A stretch of 64,000 bases of DNA from CAVRXQ01 sp963849105. GTDB taxonomy: Bacteria; Actinomycetota; Acidimicrobiia; Acidimicrobiales; Bog-793. The translations under genes were made by a program, and so were the position numbers. Position 1 is the stretch's first letter. Each line of letters begins with the position of its first letter. Location: the NCBI GenBank assembly GCA_963849105.1, contig CAWKGD010000001.1, positions 199,303-263,302 on the forward strand, read 5' to 3'. This document shows positions 1 through 7,945 of the stretch, piece by piece. The notes below the pieces were generated by a model. That model saw only the letters and a program-made list of their open reading frames with translations. It had not been told where the DNA came from and made no database searches.

Positions 1-1
1 C

Positions 2-769
2 TCCGTTTTGGGTTTCGACCCCGGAAAGCATGCAGACCGGATCCGCCCGCTCATCGGGATTGTCCTGCAGTCGACGGGGGTCGACCGCTACCTGACCGTC
101 AAAGAAACGGTCGCGATGTATGCGAGTTTTTATCCCCATCCTCGACCGGTCGACGAGGTGATCTCCCTCGTCGGACTGGACGAAAAACGAGACGCCCGTG
201 TGCTCAAGCTCTCAGGGGGACAGCAGCGCCGTCTCGACGTCGCCATCGCGCTCGCCGGGGATCCGGACCTTTTGTTCCTCGACGAGCCGACGACGGGATT
301 TGATCCCTCAGCGCGCCGCGAAGCGTGGGAGATCGTGAAGCACCTTTCGCAGCTCGGAAAGACCGTCCTCCTCACGACTCACTACATGGATGAGGCGCAG
401 TACCTCGCTGATCGGGTTGCGGTGATCGCGTCGGGGAGGATTGTCGCGACGGGGACGCCGCAGACGATCGGCGGTCGTGACTCGAGCCGCCAAACACTGC
501 GCTTCCGATTTGGCGACAGCGCCGGGCTTCCCGCTTCGTTTGGAGCACGATCCCTCGGCGACGGCGTGCTCGAGATCGAACCCGTCGATTTCACGAAAAC
601 GATCCACGAATTGACCGGCTGGGCTATCGATAACGGCGTCGCGCTCGAGACGCTGGACATCGTGCGCCCGAGCCTCGAAGACATCTACCTCGAGCTCACC
701 GGCGCGGTGGCGGCGACAGAGACACCGCCGATTGCGCGCACTTCGAGGCGTGAAAGGAGGCGGCGATGA
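2..769 (+). CDS. ABC-2 type exporter, ATP-binding protein (5' end missing)
   Basis: Nucleotide-binding subunit of an ABC-2 type (DrrA-like) efflux or export system; hydrolyses ATP at the inner face of the membrane. The window opens inside the gene: the reading frame is open to base 2 and the Walker A loop lies upstream, so the true start is not visible. Visible are the Q-loop region (GIVLQS), the ABC signature LSGGQQRR, Walker B LLFLDEP followed by the D-loop (TTGFDP), and the switch histidine in TTHYMDEA. A C-terminal domain of about 90 residues follows, usual in this subfamily. The stop overlaps the permease start (ATGA), with AAAGGAGG just upstream, so the two are translationally coupled. 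The substrate cannot be read from the sequence. Confidence 0.93.
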   Translation, partial: SVLGFDPGKHADRIRPLIGIVLQSTGVDRYLTVKETVAMYASFYPHPRPVDEVISLVGLDEKRDARVLKLSGGQQRRLDVAIALAGDPDLLFLDEPTTGFDPSARREAWEIVKHLSQLGKTVLLTTHYMDEAQYLADRVAVIASGRIVATGTPQTIGGRDSSRQTLRFRFGDSAGLPASFGARSLGDGVLEIEPVDFTKTIHELTGWAIDNGVALETLDIVRPSLEDIYLELTGAVAATETPPIARTSRRERRRR

Positions 770-1530
770 AAGGAGTACGCCTTTTTGCCTCGCAGGTCGG
801 CTACATGAACAAGTCGTTCTGGCGAAACCCCGCAGCTGCCTTTTTCACTTTCGCATTCCCGTTGATGTTCCTCGTCATCTTCACGGCGTTGTTGCACTTC
901 AAGGTGCACCTCGCCAACAGAACGGTGAGCGCCGGGACGTACTACGTCGCGGCGATGGCAGCGTTTGCCGTGATCACTGCTTGCTACACGAATATTGCGA
1001 CATACATGACCTTCCAGCGCGATCTCGGCGTCTTGAAACGGACGAGGGGCACGCCGTTGCCGAGCGGCTACTACCTCGGCGCGAAGGTTGTGCACGCGTT
1101 GTTGATCGCCATCTTGCTCGTCGTCATCACGGCTGCATTCGGTCGCGTCTTCTACCAAGCCGACATCCCGACCGGTATGACGCTGTTGCGATTCCTCGTC
1201 ATGCTCGTTGTCGGAGCGGCGGCCTTCTCGGCGCTCGCTCTCGCCATCACGAGCGTCGTCCCGAACGCGGACGCCGCGCCGGCGGTGATCAACGCGTCGA
1301 TCCTCCCGCTGCTCTTTTTGTCAGGGATCTTCGTCCCGCTCGGCAGCAACGCGCCCTCATGGATTCACTGGGTGGCGAAGATCTTCCCCGTATGGCACTT
1401 CGCCGGCGCAATGCAGGCCGGATTCTTGGGGACGTCATTTGACTGGACGGACGTGCTGATCGTCGCCGCTTGGGGCTTAGCCGGGCTTGTCTTCGCGATT
1501 CGCCGCTTCACGTGGGAACCTCGCACCTGA
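766..1530 (+). CDS. ABC-2 type exporter, permease
   Basis: Integral membrane partner of the preceding ATPase, 254 residues with about six hydrophobic segments, the normal size for an ABC-2 permease. The start ATG lies inside the ATPase stop (ATGA overlap) and has a strong ribosome binding site, AAAGGAGG at 753-760. The conserved ABC-2 stretch before the last helices (FLSGIFVPLGS, followed by a short amphipathic segment and the IFPVWHF region) is present. Together the two genes form a minimal exporter, probably acting on a hydrophobic compound or lipid. No neighbouring biosynthetic gene points to a substrate. Confidence 0.9.
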   Translation: MKGVRLFASQVGYMNKSFWRNPAAAFFTFAFPLMFLVIFTALLHFKVHLANRTVSAGTYYVAAMAAFAVITACYTNIATYMTFQRDLGVLKRTRGTPLPSGYYLGAKVVHALLIAILLVVITAAFGRVFYQADIPTGMTLLRFLVMLVVGAAAFSALALAITSVVPNADAAPAVINASILPLLFLSGIFVPLGSNAPSWIHWVAKIFPVWHFAGAMQAGFLGTSFDWTDVLIVAAWGLAGLVFAIRRFTWEPRT

Positions 1531-1564
1531 CTGCGACCGCGACAGCTGACGACAAAAGGACGCG

Positions 1565-2416
1565 ATGCGACTACTGCGGGTTGGGCCCCTTGGGCACGAG
1601 CGGCTCTGTGGGTTCGACGAGCTCGGTGAAGTCCGCGACCTTTCGTCGCTCGGCGGCTACATCGACGCAGCATTCTTGACAACTGGCGGGCTCGAAGACG
1701 CGCGCAACCTCCTCGCTGAGACGACGTTGCCGAAGGTTGCAATCGAAGGGGAGCGGATCGGCCCGCCGATCGATCGTCCGGGCAAGATCGTCTGTGTCGG
1801 AGTGAACTACCGCGCGCACGCCGAGGAGACCCGGGCGCGCGAACCGAAGGAACCGATCCTTTTTTTGAAGGCGTCGAACGCGATCATCGGTCCGAACGAC
1901 GACATCATGATCCCTCGGCACTCGACAAAAACCGACTGGGAGGTCGAACTTGCGGTCGTGATCGGCGCTCAGGCGCGCTATCTTGAGTCGCCGGCGGAGT
2001 CGGCATCGGTGATCGCCGGCTATTCGATCTCCAACGACGTGTCCGAACGCGAGTTCCAGATCGAGCGCGGCGGACAGTGGACGAAAGGGAAGAGCTGTGA
2101 GACGTTCAACCCCTTCGGGCCCTTCCTCGTCACCAAGGACGAGGTGCCTGACCCCCAGTTGATCCGACTTCGGCTCGCGGTGAACGGCATCGAGCGTCAG
2201 AACGCGTCGACCGCGGACATGATCTTCCCGGTCGATCACCTCATCTGGTACATCAGCCAGTTCATGGTGCTTGAGCCGGGCGACATCGTCAACACCGGAA
2301 CTCCGGCAGGTGTCGCGCTCGGCAACCCCGAGGAGCCCTACCTGAAGGCGGGTGACATCGTCGAGCTCGAGGCGGAGGGCCTCGGCGGCCACCGCTGCCG
2401 CGTCGTTCAAGCGTGA
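1565..2416 (+). CDS. fumarylacetoacetate hydrolase family protein
   Basis: FAH-superfamily enzyme of 283 residues. The family comprises divalent-metal-dependent hydrolases, isomerases and decarboxylases of beta-diketone acids from aromatic or sugar-acid breakdown. An N-terminal lead of about 60 residues precedes the catalytic fold. Visible family blocks are GVNYRAHAEE (entry to the active site), the metal ligands in DWEVELAVVIG, the SNDVSERE segment, GKSCETFNPFGP and the C-terminal NTGTPAGVALG. The start is chosen for AAAAGGA seven bases upstream. The gene stands alone behind the ABC operon, so there is no pathway context; a 2-hydroxyhepta-2,4-diene-1,7-dioate isomerase, fumarylpyruvate hydrolase or oxaloacetate decarboxylase role would each fit. 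Confidence 0.9.
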   Translation: MRLLRVGPLGHERLCGFDELGEVRDLSSLGGYIDAAFLTTGGLEDARNLLAETTLPKVAIEGERIGPPIDRPGKIVCVGVNYRAHAEETRAREPKEPILFLKASNAIIGPNDDIMIPRHSTKTDWEVELAVVIGAQARYLESPAESASVIAGYSISNDVSEREFQIERGGQWTKGKSCETFNPFGPFLVTKDEVPDPQLIRLRLAVNGIERQNASTADMIFPVDHLIWYISQFMVLEPGDIVNTGTPAGVALGNPEEPYLKAGDIVELEAEGLGGHRCRVVQA

Positions 2417-2497
2417 GCACATATACCGCGCGACGCGCGGCCTCCTAACGCCGCAGCGAGCCAGTTGACGCGATGACCAGCATCGCGCCGGTGAGTC

Positions 2498-2602
2498 TCA
2501 GGACGACTTCGTGGCCTGCTTCGATTTCTTTGCGGCGCGCTTTTCCTTGAGCGAGCGCCCCGGTTTCTTGGTGTTTGTCTGTTTCGGCGACTTGTCCCCC
2601 AT
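2498..2602 (-). CDS. MGDKSPK-type basic micro-protein, 34 residues
   Basis: A 34-residue, Lys/Arg-rich peptide on the minus strand beginning MGDKSPKQTNTKKPGRSLKE, with a further KRAAKKSKQATKSS-type basic tail. The MGDKSPK opening is one I recall from tiny unannotated proteins found across Actinobacteria and some cyanobacteria; this is from memory, not a search. A purine-rich GAGGGGG sits about five bases before the ATG. It is divided by about 80 bp from the small membrane protein upstream on the same strand, with which it may be co-transcribed. No fold or function is known to me; the charge suggests nucleic-acid or ribosome binding, which is inference. Confidence 0.7.
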   Translation of the reverse strand: MGDKSPKQTNTKKPGRSLKEKRAAKKSKQATKSS

Positions 2603-2682
2603 GGATCCCCCTCGTGGTCAATCGCGACCCCGCGATTCTCGCGTACGCCGCACCGCGCTGCGCGTTCGCTCGCGAATCCCGA

Positions 2683-2889
2683 TCAGATCGCTCGTATGTA
2701 GACCAGGATGCCGAGCAGCAGGATGACAGTTCCCGCGACCGGGACAAGCGCCGCCCGCGTGGCGCGGGTGGCAAGCCGGATCCCGCCGACGATCGCAAGC
2801 AGCGCGCCGATGACGATGGCGACGATCCCCGCCACATGGTGCTTATCGATGTGCGCCAGCACCACGGCGAGCGATCGGGGTTCGAACAT
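2683..2889 (-). CDS. small two-helix membrane protein, unknown function
   Basis: 68 residues with two clear transmembrane segments (roughly 20-40 and 47-66) separated by a short basic loop (RLATRATR), and a short amphipathic N-terminus. The start ATG is preceded by a good ribosome binding site (AGGGAGGAC) on the minus strand, which together with the hydrophobic pattern makes it a real gene. It probably sits in the cytoplasmic membrane with both ends on the same side. I do not recognise a family or function. It is transcribed away from the uppP-like gene. Confidence 0.65.
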   Translation of the reverse strand: MFEPRSLAVVLAHIDKHHVAGIVAIVIGALLAIVGGIRLATRATRAALVPVAGTVILLLGILVYIRAI

Positions 2890-3094
2890 GAGTCCTCCCT
2901 GTCATCGGAGCGGCGGCACGACAGTAGCGAGTCGGCGCGGCCGCGATCTGAGTGCATCGGATGCGGTCGAGGTCCGTGAGACGATCGGGCGTAACGGAAG
3001 GTCTTTACCTCGACGATGACGCAGCTCCGCCTACGATCCCCCCGGCCGATGGCGGCTCGATCCTGCTGAATCCGACCGAGCGAAGGGACCCCCC

Positions 3095-4042
3095 GTGCAC
3101 CACGCGATCTACCACATGAATTTCTTCCAAGCCGTCGTCATCGGGCTGGTCCAGGGTCTCACCGAACTGTTCCCGATTTCGAGCCTCGGCCACACCGTCT
3201 TGATCCCGTCGTGGATCGGTGGAACCTGGGCGACGCTTGTCCGGCAGGAATCCGAGGCCGAGAGCCCGTATCTCGCCTTCGTCGTCGGCCTTCATCTCGC
3301 GACGGCGATCGTCCTGCTCGGCTTCTACGCCCGCGAGTGGGTTCGTTTGATCGTCGGCTGGTTCCGTTCGCTCGGCCGGCGTCGCGTCGTCTCGGACGAG
3401 GAGCGCCTCGCCTGGCTAATCGTGATCGCAACCGTTCCGGTCGGGGCGATCGGCGTCGCCTTCGAGCACCAGTTTCGAGTTCTCTTCGCGAAGCCCGTAG
3501 CCGCGGCTGCGTTCTTGATGGTGAACGGCGTCATCCTTTTTGCGGGCGAATGGAACAGGCGAAGCCGTGGTGCGGAAGCGGACCCGACGACGCCAACGAG
3601 CGGGGGGCCGTTCCGGAACCGGCCGATCGTGCCGATGGATGCCGCTGCCGAAAGCGAACTCTCGCGCATCGGATTTACCTCGGCCGCCGTGATCGGTGCG
3701 TCTCAGGCGCTTGCATTGCTCGCCGGAATCAGCCGAGAGGGAGTCGCGATGGTGGGCGGGCTGTTCCGTGGTCTCAACAACGAGAACGCGATGCGTTTCG
3801 CGTTCCTCTTGTCGACGCCGGTGATCTTCTCCGCAGGGTTATTGAAAGTCCCGGACCTGATGGGGTCGCTCGGCGACGGCATCCGCTACCAGGTGCTCGC
3901 GGGTTCGGCCGCTGCCGCAGCGACGTCGCTCTTCGCCGTCATTTTCCTGTCGCGTTACTTCAAGACCCGCACACTCGTGCCGTTCGCCGTGTACTCGCTG
4001 CTCTTCGGCTTCGCGTCGGTGATCCGATTCGGCGTGTTCTGA
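3095..4042 (+). CDS. uppP: undecaprenyl-diphosphatase (BacA/UppP) family protein, atypical motif 2
   Basis: Polytopic membrane protein of 315 residues in the UppP/BacA family, which dephosphorylates undecaprenyl diphosphate to recycle the lipid carrier for peptidoglycan and other envelope polymers. Motif 1 is well kept (VQGLTELFPISSLGH: the (E/Q)xxxE pair, Ser-Ser and His). Motif 2, normally PGxSRSxxT, reads AGISREGVA: the Ser-Arg pair is retained, but the second Ser is Glu and the Thr is Ala. About eight hydrophobic segments. Start taken at GTG 3095; an in-frame ATG lies at 3116. A TACGAT hexamer about 60 bp upstream could be a -10. It is either a working variant or a diverged paralogue. Confidence 0.85.
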   Translation: MHHAIYHMNFFQAVVIGLVQGLTELFPISSLGHTVLIPSWIGGTWATLVRQESEAESPYLAFVVGLHLATAIVLLGFYAREWVRLIVGWFRSLGRRRVVSDEERLAWLIVIATVPVGAIGVAFEHQFRVLFAKPVAAAAFLMVNGVILFAGEWNRRSRGAEADPTTPTSGGPFRNRPIVPMDAAAESELSRIGFTSAAVIGASQALALLAGISREGVAMVGGLFRGLNNENAMRFAFLLSTPVIFSAGLLKVPDLMGSLGDGIRYQVLAGSAAAAATSLFAVIFLSRYFKTRTLVPFAVYSLLFGFASVIRFGVF

Positions 4043-4060
4043 GAAGGAGTCGGCTTCTCG

Positions 4061-4504
4061 TCATCGATCCGTCCCGCGATGTTCCTCTTTCTCCCGGTGG
4101 TCGTCACGCAACGAGGCGAGGTAGGCGTTGTACTGCGCAAGCGCGGCGTCGTCTGATTCTTCGTCCTCTTCGTGGTGGCGGTGTCGCGCGATCCTTGAAG
4201 GAGCGCGCCGAACGACCCCGAGCGCGGCCGAGTCTTCGTCGTGGATGAGCCGCCACCACACGAAAACGGCATATCCCGCGAAGAACGGCCATTCGAACGT
4301 GTAGGCCCAGCTCAAGTCGTTGCCCCCGAGAGCGCGGTGCAGCTGCCACCAGCCGAGCTCGAGGAAGCCGGGGAACGCGAAGGCAAGGGTGAAATGGAGA
4401 CCAATCGCCCGCTTCGTCCACCACATCGTCCTCGCGGGCCGAGCGCGTTCGAGCGAGGCTTCAGCGGGAGATGACGACGCGGAAGGTCTCGGCAAGTCGT
4501 CCAT
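4061..4504 (-). CDS. conserved two-helix membrane protein, unknown function
   Basis: About 147 residues if started at ATG 4504, which overlaps the end of the upstream deacetylase gene by 44 bp; ATG 4426 is an alternative that avoids the overlap. Two hydrophobic segments flank the motif GWWQLHRALGGNDLSWAYTF and are followed by WPFFAGYAVFVWW, a pattern I recall from uncharacterised actinobacterial membrane proteins. The cytoplasmic C-terminus is highly charged with a His/Glu/Asp-rich stretch (HRHHEEDEESDD). Function unknown. It is probably co-transcribed with the LmbE-family deacetylase. Confidence 0.7.
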   Translation of the reverse strand: MDDLPRPSASSSPAEASLERARPARTMWWTKRAIGLHFTLAFAFPGFLELGWWQLHRALGGNDLSWAYTFEWPFFAGYAVFVWWRLIHDEDSAALGVVRRAPSRIARHRHHEEDEESDDAALAQYNAYLASLRDDHREKEEHRGTDR

Positions 4505-5207
4505 TATCGAGCCCCATCTGCTGCGCGTTGCGCTCCAGCCGAGAGCGCACCATGCCCGCGAGGTCCTCAGTATTGCCAACTTGGCTCGCGTGGCACTTCA
4601 ACGCGGCGATCTTGCGATCGAAAGCGTGGGTGACGTCGACCGCGACGTTCGGGTCCCGATGGCCGACGACCCACAGTTCGCTCACGGTGAACGGCTCAAG
4701 TCCTTCGTCGAGCAGTTCGGGGTGGGCGAAGGCGTTGCGGGCGTCGGGATAGACGGCTCGGACCGCCGCTTCTCCGGTCGCGAGGTGGTCGGGATGGCTG
4801 GCTGCGAGAAAGTCCCATCGGCGTTCGGGGGACTGGCAGACGACCCGGTCTGGCCGGAATCGCCGGATCGCTCGGCTGATGTCCCGCCGGAGTTCTCGCG
4901 TCGTTTCGACCTGGCCGTCTGGGTAGCCGAGGAATTCGACGCGATCGACGCCGAGGGATTTCGCGGCCGCCGTCTGCTCCTCGCGGCGTGTCGCGGCTAG
5001 CTCCCGGCGGTCGATATTCGGATCTTGCGAGCCGGCGTCCCCGTCGGTGACGACAAGGTAGGTGACTTCAAGGCCGGCGTCGGCCCACAGAGACACCGTC
5101 GCGCCCGCACCGAACTCGGCGTCGTCGGGGTGCGCTGCGACGAGGAGCACCCGCTCGATTCCGCGAGTGTGCTCGTCGAGCGCGATCGCTCCCTCCGGCG
5201 TGCTCAT
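4461..5207 (-). CDS. LmbE/PIG-L family deacetylase
   Basis: Zinc-dependent N-acetylglucosaminyl deacetylase family enzyme of 248 residues. The metal-binding AHPDDAEFGAG motif lies near residue 25, and a later SHPDHLATGEA supplies the second histidine region; both are typical of MshB, Mca, BshB and LmbE. Start placed at ATG 5207; the open frame runs further upstream without similarity. In a mycothiol-making actinobacterium this could be MshB (deacetylating GlcNAc-inositol) or Mca (mycothiol conjugate amidase), and mshA is only 1.4 kb away. Without alignment I cannot choose, and many actinobacteria carry several unrelated LmbE paralogues. Confidence 0.88.
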   Translation of the reverse strand: MSTPEGAIALDEHTRGIERVLLVAAHPDDAEFGAGATVSLWADAGLEVTYLVVTDGDAGSQDPNIDRRELAATRREEQTAAAKSLGVDRVEFLGYPDGQVETTRELRRDISRAIRRFRPDRVVCQSPERRWDFLAASHPDHLATGEAAVRAVYPDARNAFAHPELLDEGLEPFTVSELWVVGHRDPNVAVDVTHAFDRKIAALKCHASQVGNTEDLAGMVRSRLERNAQQMGLDNGRLAETFRVVISR

Positions 5208-5379
5208 CGGTCTTATCCAATCGTTCGACACGTACTCGAGCCCCTTCTCATGCCGGCACAACGGATCCGATACCGCTCGCGGGGATCCGCGGATTCGTGC
5301 GATGTCGTCGGTACGCTGCGCGCCGTGCACAGCTTTGATTCGGCGTCACTCGCGACGCCAATGAGACTGGGAGGTCGCG

Positions 5380-5619
5380 ATGGACGGGAATTTTGACGGG
5401 AGCCAGATCCGATCCCAGGCGATCGCCGACACCGACCACGCACTCACCGAGGCACATGCGCTCTTGGAGCGCGCCGAGGCCGAACTGCGCGAGATCGAAC
5501 TCGCGATCAGCCGCTTCGGATTGGGGGACGAAACGCGCTGCGAGGTGTGCGGCGTGCCCGTCGAAGGGGATCGGGACGCGCCAGCGCCGCGCTGCGCGGA
5601 GCACGCGTCGGCGACCTGA
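5380..5619 (+). CDS. small coiled-coil zinc-finger-like protein (TraR/DksA-like)
   Basis: 79 residues. The first two thirds form a charged helix likely to be coiled coil (residues 12-46, rich in Ala/Glu/Arg); the end has C54-x2-C57 and C72-x2-H75, a compact zinc site. This helix-then-zinc layout is that of TraR/DksA-type proteins that bind the RNA polymerase secondary channel, though this one is short and the DksA tip acidic residues cannot be assigned. GGGAGG lies six to eleven bases before the ATG. It is transcribed divergently from the deacetylase gene. Assignment to the family is tentative. Confidence 0.6.
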   Translation: MDGNFDGSQIRSQAIADTDHALTEAHALLERAEAELREIELAISRFGLGDETRCEVCGVPVEGDRDAPAPRCAEHASAT

Positions 5620-5654
5620 GCGCAGAGCCGCGGCCCCAGGCGCGAGGTCGGTCC

Positions 5655-6074
5655 TCAGGCCTTCTTCGTCTCCTTGAAAATCCGGTCGATCTCAGCTATC
5701 CCGCTGAGCAGCCGATCGGCGACGGCGGTGTCGGTCGTCTTTTTCGACTCCCCGGCCGCCTTCGTCGTCGTCCAGAACAGCTCGTGCAGCTCGGGGAACT
5801 TCTCCGCGTGCTCCGGCTTGAAGTAGTCGGTCCAGAGAACCCACAGGTGGTGCTTGACGAGCTCGGCACGCTCCTCTTTGATCATGATCGCGCGCTCTTT
5901 GAATTCGTGGTCGTCCGACGCGTTGTGCTTCTCCATGCAGGCTTTCACCGCCTCGGCTTCGATGCGCGCCTGGGCGGGGTCGTAGATGCCGCAGGGCAAG
6001 TCGCAGTGCGCGTGTGCCGTACGGGGCGAGGAAGCCCGGTCGGCGAAGGCGAGCAGACGTGACGTGAGGGTCAT
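5655..6074 (-). CDS. sodN: nickel superoxide dismutase
   Basis: Ni-containing superoxide dismutase precursor, 139 residues; disproportionates superoxide to oxygen and peroxide, usually as a cytoplasmic hexamer. The diagnostic nickel hook HCDLPCGIY starts at residue 23: after removal of the leader of 22 residues, His1, Cys2 and Cys6 bind nickel. The remainder is the four-helix body with the conserved KHHLWVLWTDYFKPEH block. Start chosen for AAGGAG seven bases before ATG 6074. It lies divergent to the protease gene expected to remove the leader. In Streptomyces nickel controls sodN through Nur; no operator was identified here. Confidence 0.96.
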   Translation of the reverse strand: MTLTSRLLAFADRASSPRTAHAHCDLPCGIYDPAQARIEAEAVKACMEKHNASDDHEFKERAIMIKEERAELVKHHLWVLWTDYFKPEHAEKFPELHELFWTTTKAAGESKKTTDTAVADRLLSGIAEIDRIFKETKKA

Positions 6075-6132
6075 TGCACGGCTCCTTGGATCGCTCGATG
6101 TACGCGGCGCGCATTTCCAGCCCGAAACAGCC

Positions 6133-6531
6133 TTGGCGCGCGACCGTTTCCACCTTAGCGAGCAGGTTGGAGAACGCCATATTCGACGCCGACCGATCGC
6201 AGAACTCGCTCGCTGGCTCCGCGTCCCGGCGCGCGTCGCGATCTCGGGACCGAGCATGTTGCCGACGCTCGCGCCGGGCGACCACCTACTCGTCCGTCGG
6301 ACCCGACGTGCGCAAGCCGACGACCTCGTTGTCTTTTTCGATCCGGAGGCCCCGAACCGCCTCGTCGTAAAACGCGTCGTCGCGGCGCACCCCGAGGGTC
6401 TCGAGGTGACAGGTGACAATCCCGGCGCGAGCCGGGACAGCAAGGACTTCGGTCTCGTGCCTTTCGAGCTCCTGCTCGGCGTGGCGTGGTATCGGTATAC
6501 GCCGACGAGGAGCGCTGGTCGAATTCGCTGA
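6133..6531 (+). CDS. sodX: nickel-type superoxide dismutase maturation protease (S26 family)
   Basis: Signal-peptidase-I-like serine protease. With the TTG at 6133 as start it has 132 residues; the catalytic serine is S41 in SGPSMLPTL and the general-base lysine K80 in RLVVKRVV, the Ser/Lys dyad of family S26, followed by the GDNPGASRDSKDFG box. A longer in-frame start at 5986 would overlap sodN antisense and is rejected, while the ATG within SGPSM would delete the catalytic serine. Its neighbour sodN makes cleavage of the NiSOD leader, exposing the nickel-binding His, by far the likeliest task. Unlike classical signal peptidases it lacks an obvious N-terminal membrane anchor. The exact start is uncertain. 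Confidence 0.85.
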   Translation: MARDRFHLSEQVGERHIRRRPIAELARWLRVPARVAISGPSMLPTLAPGDHLLVRRTRRAQADDLVVFFDPEAPNRLVVKRVVAAHPEGLEVTGDNPGASRDSKDFGLVPFELLLGVAWYRYTPTRSAGRIR

Positions 6532-6576
6532 GTGTGAAGCCGAGGCCAGGATGTTGTGCCGATAACCTCGCCGGAC

Positions 6577-7833
6577 ATGCCACGGCTCGCGGTGCTGTCG
6601 ATGCACACCTCACCGCTCGCTCAGCCCGGAACCGGCGACGGCGGGGGAATGAACGTCTATGTGCGCGAGCTCTCTTCGTCGCTCGCTCGTGCCGGCCTCG
6701 CCTGTGACGTCTACACGCGCGCCGATTCGGAGGAGTTCGTGCCGATCGTCGAGGTCGAGCCTGGACTGACCGTTCACCGGGTCGAAGCCGGACCGCTCGA
6801 ACCGGTCGAGAAGAGCGCCCTGTTCGAGTTCACGGGGATCTTCGCCGACGCCGTCGCGGCGCGCATCGACGCGATGGACGCGATCGGAGTTCCGCGACCT
6901 GACGCGATCCACGCGAACTACTGGCTTTCCGGAATCGCCGGTCACACGCTCAAGCACGAGCTCGGCATCCCGCTCGTCTCGACGTTCCACACTCTCGATC
7001 GCGTGAAAGCAGAGGCGAGTCCCGAAGAGTTCGATTCGTTCGAACCGGAACGCCGCTCTCGTGCGGAGGCGCAGGTCATTGGCTGTTCCGATGCCGTTCT
7101 CGCCTCGTGCGCGGTCGAGGTCGACCAGCTCGTCGATCTCTATGGCGCCGATCCCGCTCGTGTCGAGATCGTCGCACCCGGTGTCGATCACGCGTTCTTC
7201 TCTCCCGGCGACCAAACCCAGGCGCGGCGCGCGCTCTCGTTGCCGATCGACGATCGGCTCGTGCTCTTCGTCGGACGCCTGCAGCCGCTGAAGGCGGCCG
7301 ACGTGGCGCTCGACGTCGTCGCGGCGATCGTCGGACGCGGAGAAATCGACGCGCGACTGGTGGTCGTCGGCGGACCGAGCGGTCCGCGCGGGGAAGAAGA
7401 GGTCGCCGGTCTTCACAAACACGTCGCAGAGCTCGGGATCGCGGACCGTGTCGCCTTCGTCCCGCCCCAGCTCCACGAGCGGCTCTCGACGTTCTACCGG
7501 GCGGCGGACGTCTGCGTCGTTCCGAGCCGGTCGGAGTCGTTCGGCCTCGTGGCATTGGAGGCCGCGGCCTGCGGGATCCCGGTCGTCGCCTCGGCTGTTG
7601 GTGGGTTGACGACGCTCGTCGAACATCAATCGACGGGATTCTTAGTCGAGGGTCGCGACCCGGGGCGGTTCGCCCGCTACGTCGAGCGCCTGCTCATCGA
7701 CGCCGACCTGCGCCGATGCTTCGGGGAGGCGGCGTCCAATCGCGCCCGCTCTTACACCTGGCCGATCGCCGCGGCACGGCTTCGGCGCATCTACCAGGAC
7801 CTCACCGCTCGTTCACTCGTCGAGTGCCGCTAG
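6577..7833 (+). CDS. mshA: D-inositol-3-phosphate glycosyltransferase (mycothiol synthesis)
   Basis: GT4-family GT-B glycosyltransferase of 418 residues that transfers GlcNAc from UDP-GlcNAc to 1L-myo-inositol-1-phosphate, the first step of mycothiol synthesis. The N-terminal block SMHTSPLAQPGTGDGGGMNV is nearly identical to the MshA signature. The C-terminal half holds the nucleotide-sugar site, with FVGRLQPLKAAD and the E-x7-E motif in PSRSESFGLVALEAAACG. ATG 6577 is preferred over GTG 6556 because the family begins just before the signature. There is no ribosome binding site, but a TAACCT hexamer ends eight bases before the ATG, suggesting a leaderless message. A general GT4 enzyme is the alternative, but the signature is specific. 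Confidence 0.9.
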   Translation: MPRLAVLSMHTSPLAQPGTGDGGGMNVYVRELSSSLARAGLACDVYTRADSEEFVPIVEVEPGLTVHRVEAGPLEPVEKSALFEFTGIFADAVAARIDAMDAIGVPRPDAIHANYWLSGIAGHTLKHELGIPLVSTFHTLDRVKAEASPEEFDSFEPERRSRAEAQVIGCSDAVLASCAVEVDQLVDLYGADPARVEIVAPGVDHAFFSPGDQTQARRALSLPIDDRLVLFVGRLQPLKAADVALDVVAAIVGRGEIDARLVVVGGPSGPRGEEEVAGLHKHVAELGIADRVAFVPPQLHERLSTFYRAADVCVVPSRSESFGLVALEAAACGIPVVASAVGGLTTLVEHQSTGFLVEGRDPGRFARYVERLLIDADLRRCFGEAASNRARSYTWPIAAARLRRIYQDLTARSLVECR

Positions 7834-7890
7834 CAAAGGTTTGCGAGTCACCGGCAATAGCCAATTCCTCGTCAACCACGGCATCCCCAC

Positions 7891-7919
7891 TTTTCACAGG
7901 AACCCCGCTGGCCTACAGT
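7891..7919 (+). promoter_or_regulatory. candidate sigma-A promoter for the HTH-rex-hem cluster
   Basis: TTTTCA at 7891-7896, a 17-bp spacer and TACAGT at 7914-7919, each matching 4 of 6 consensus bases with ideal spacing. The predicted start of transcription near 7926 lies about 20 bases before the TTG start of the small HTH gene, leaving room for its GAGAGGGG ribosome binding site. Pattern match only. Confidence 0.45.
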
Positions 7920-7945
7920 CGTGCCAGCGGAGAGGGGTGTGAGGC

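Noticed and set aside
5986..6132. Longer N-terminus for the NiSOD maturation protease
   Set aside because: It would overlap the sodN coding region and leader antisense and adds sequence without family similarity.
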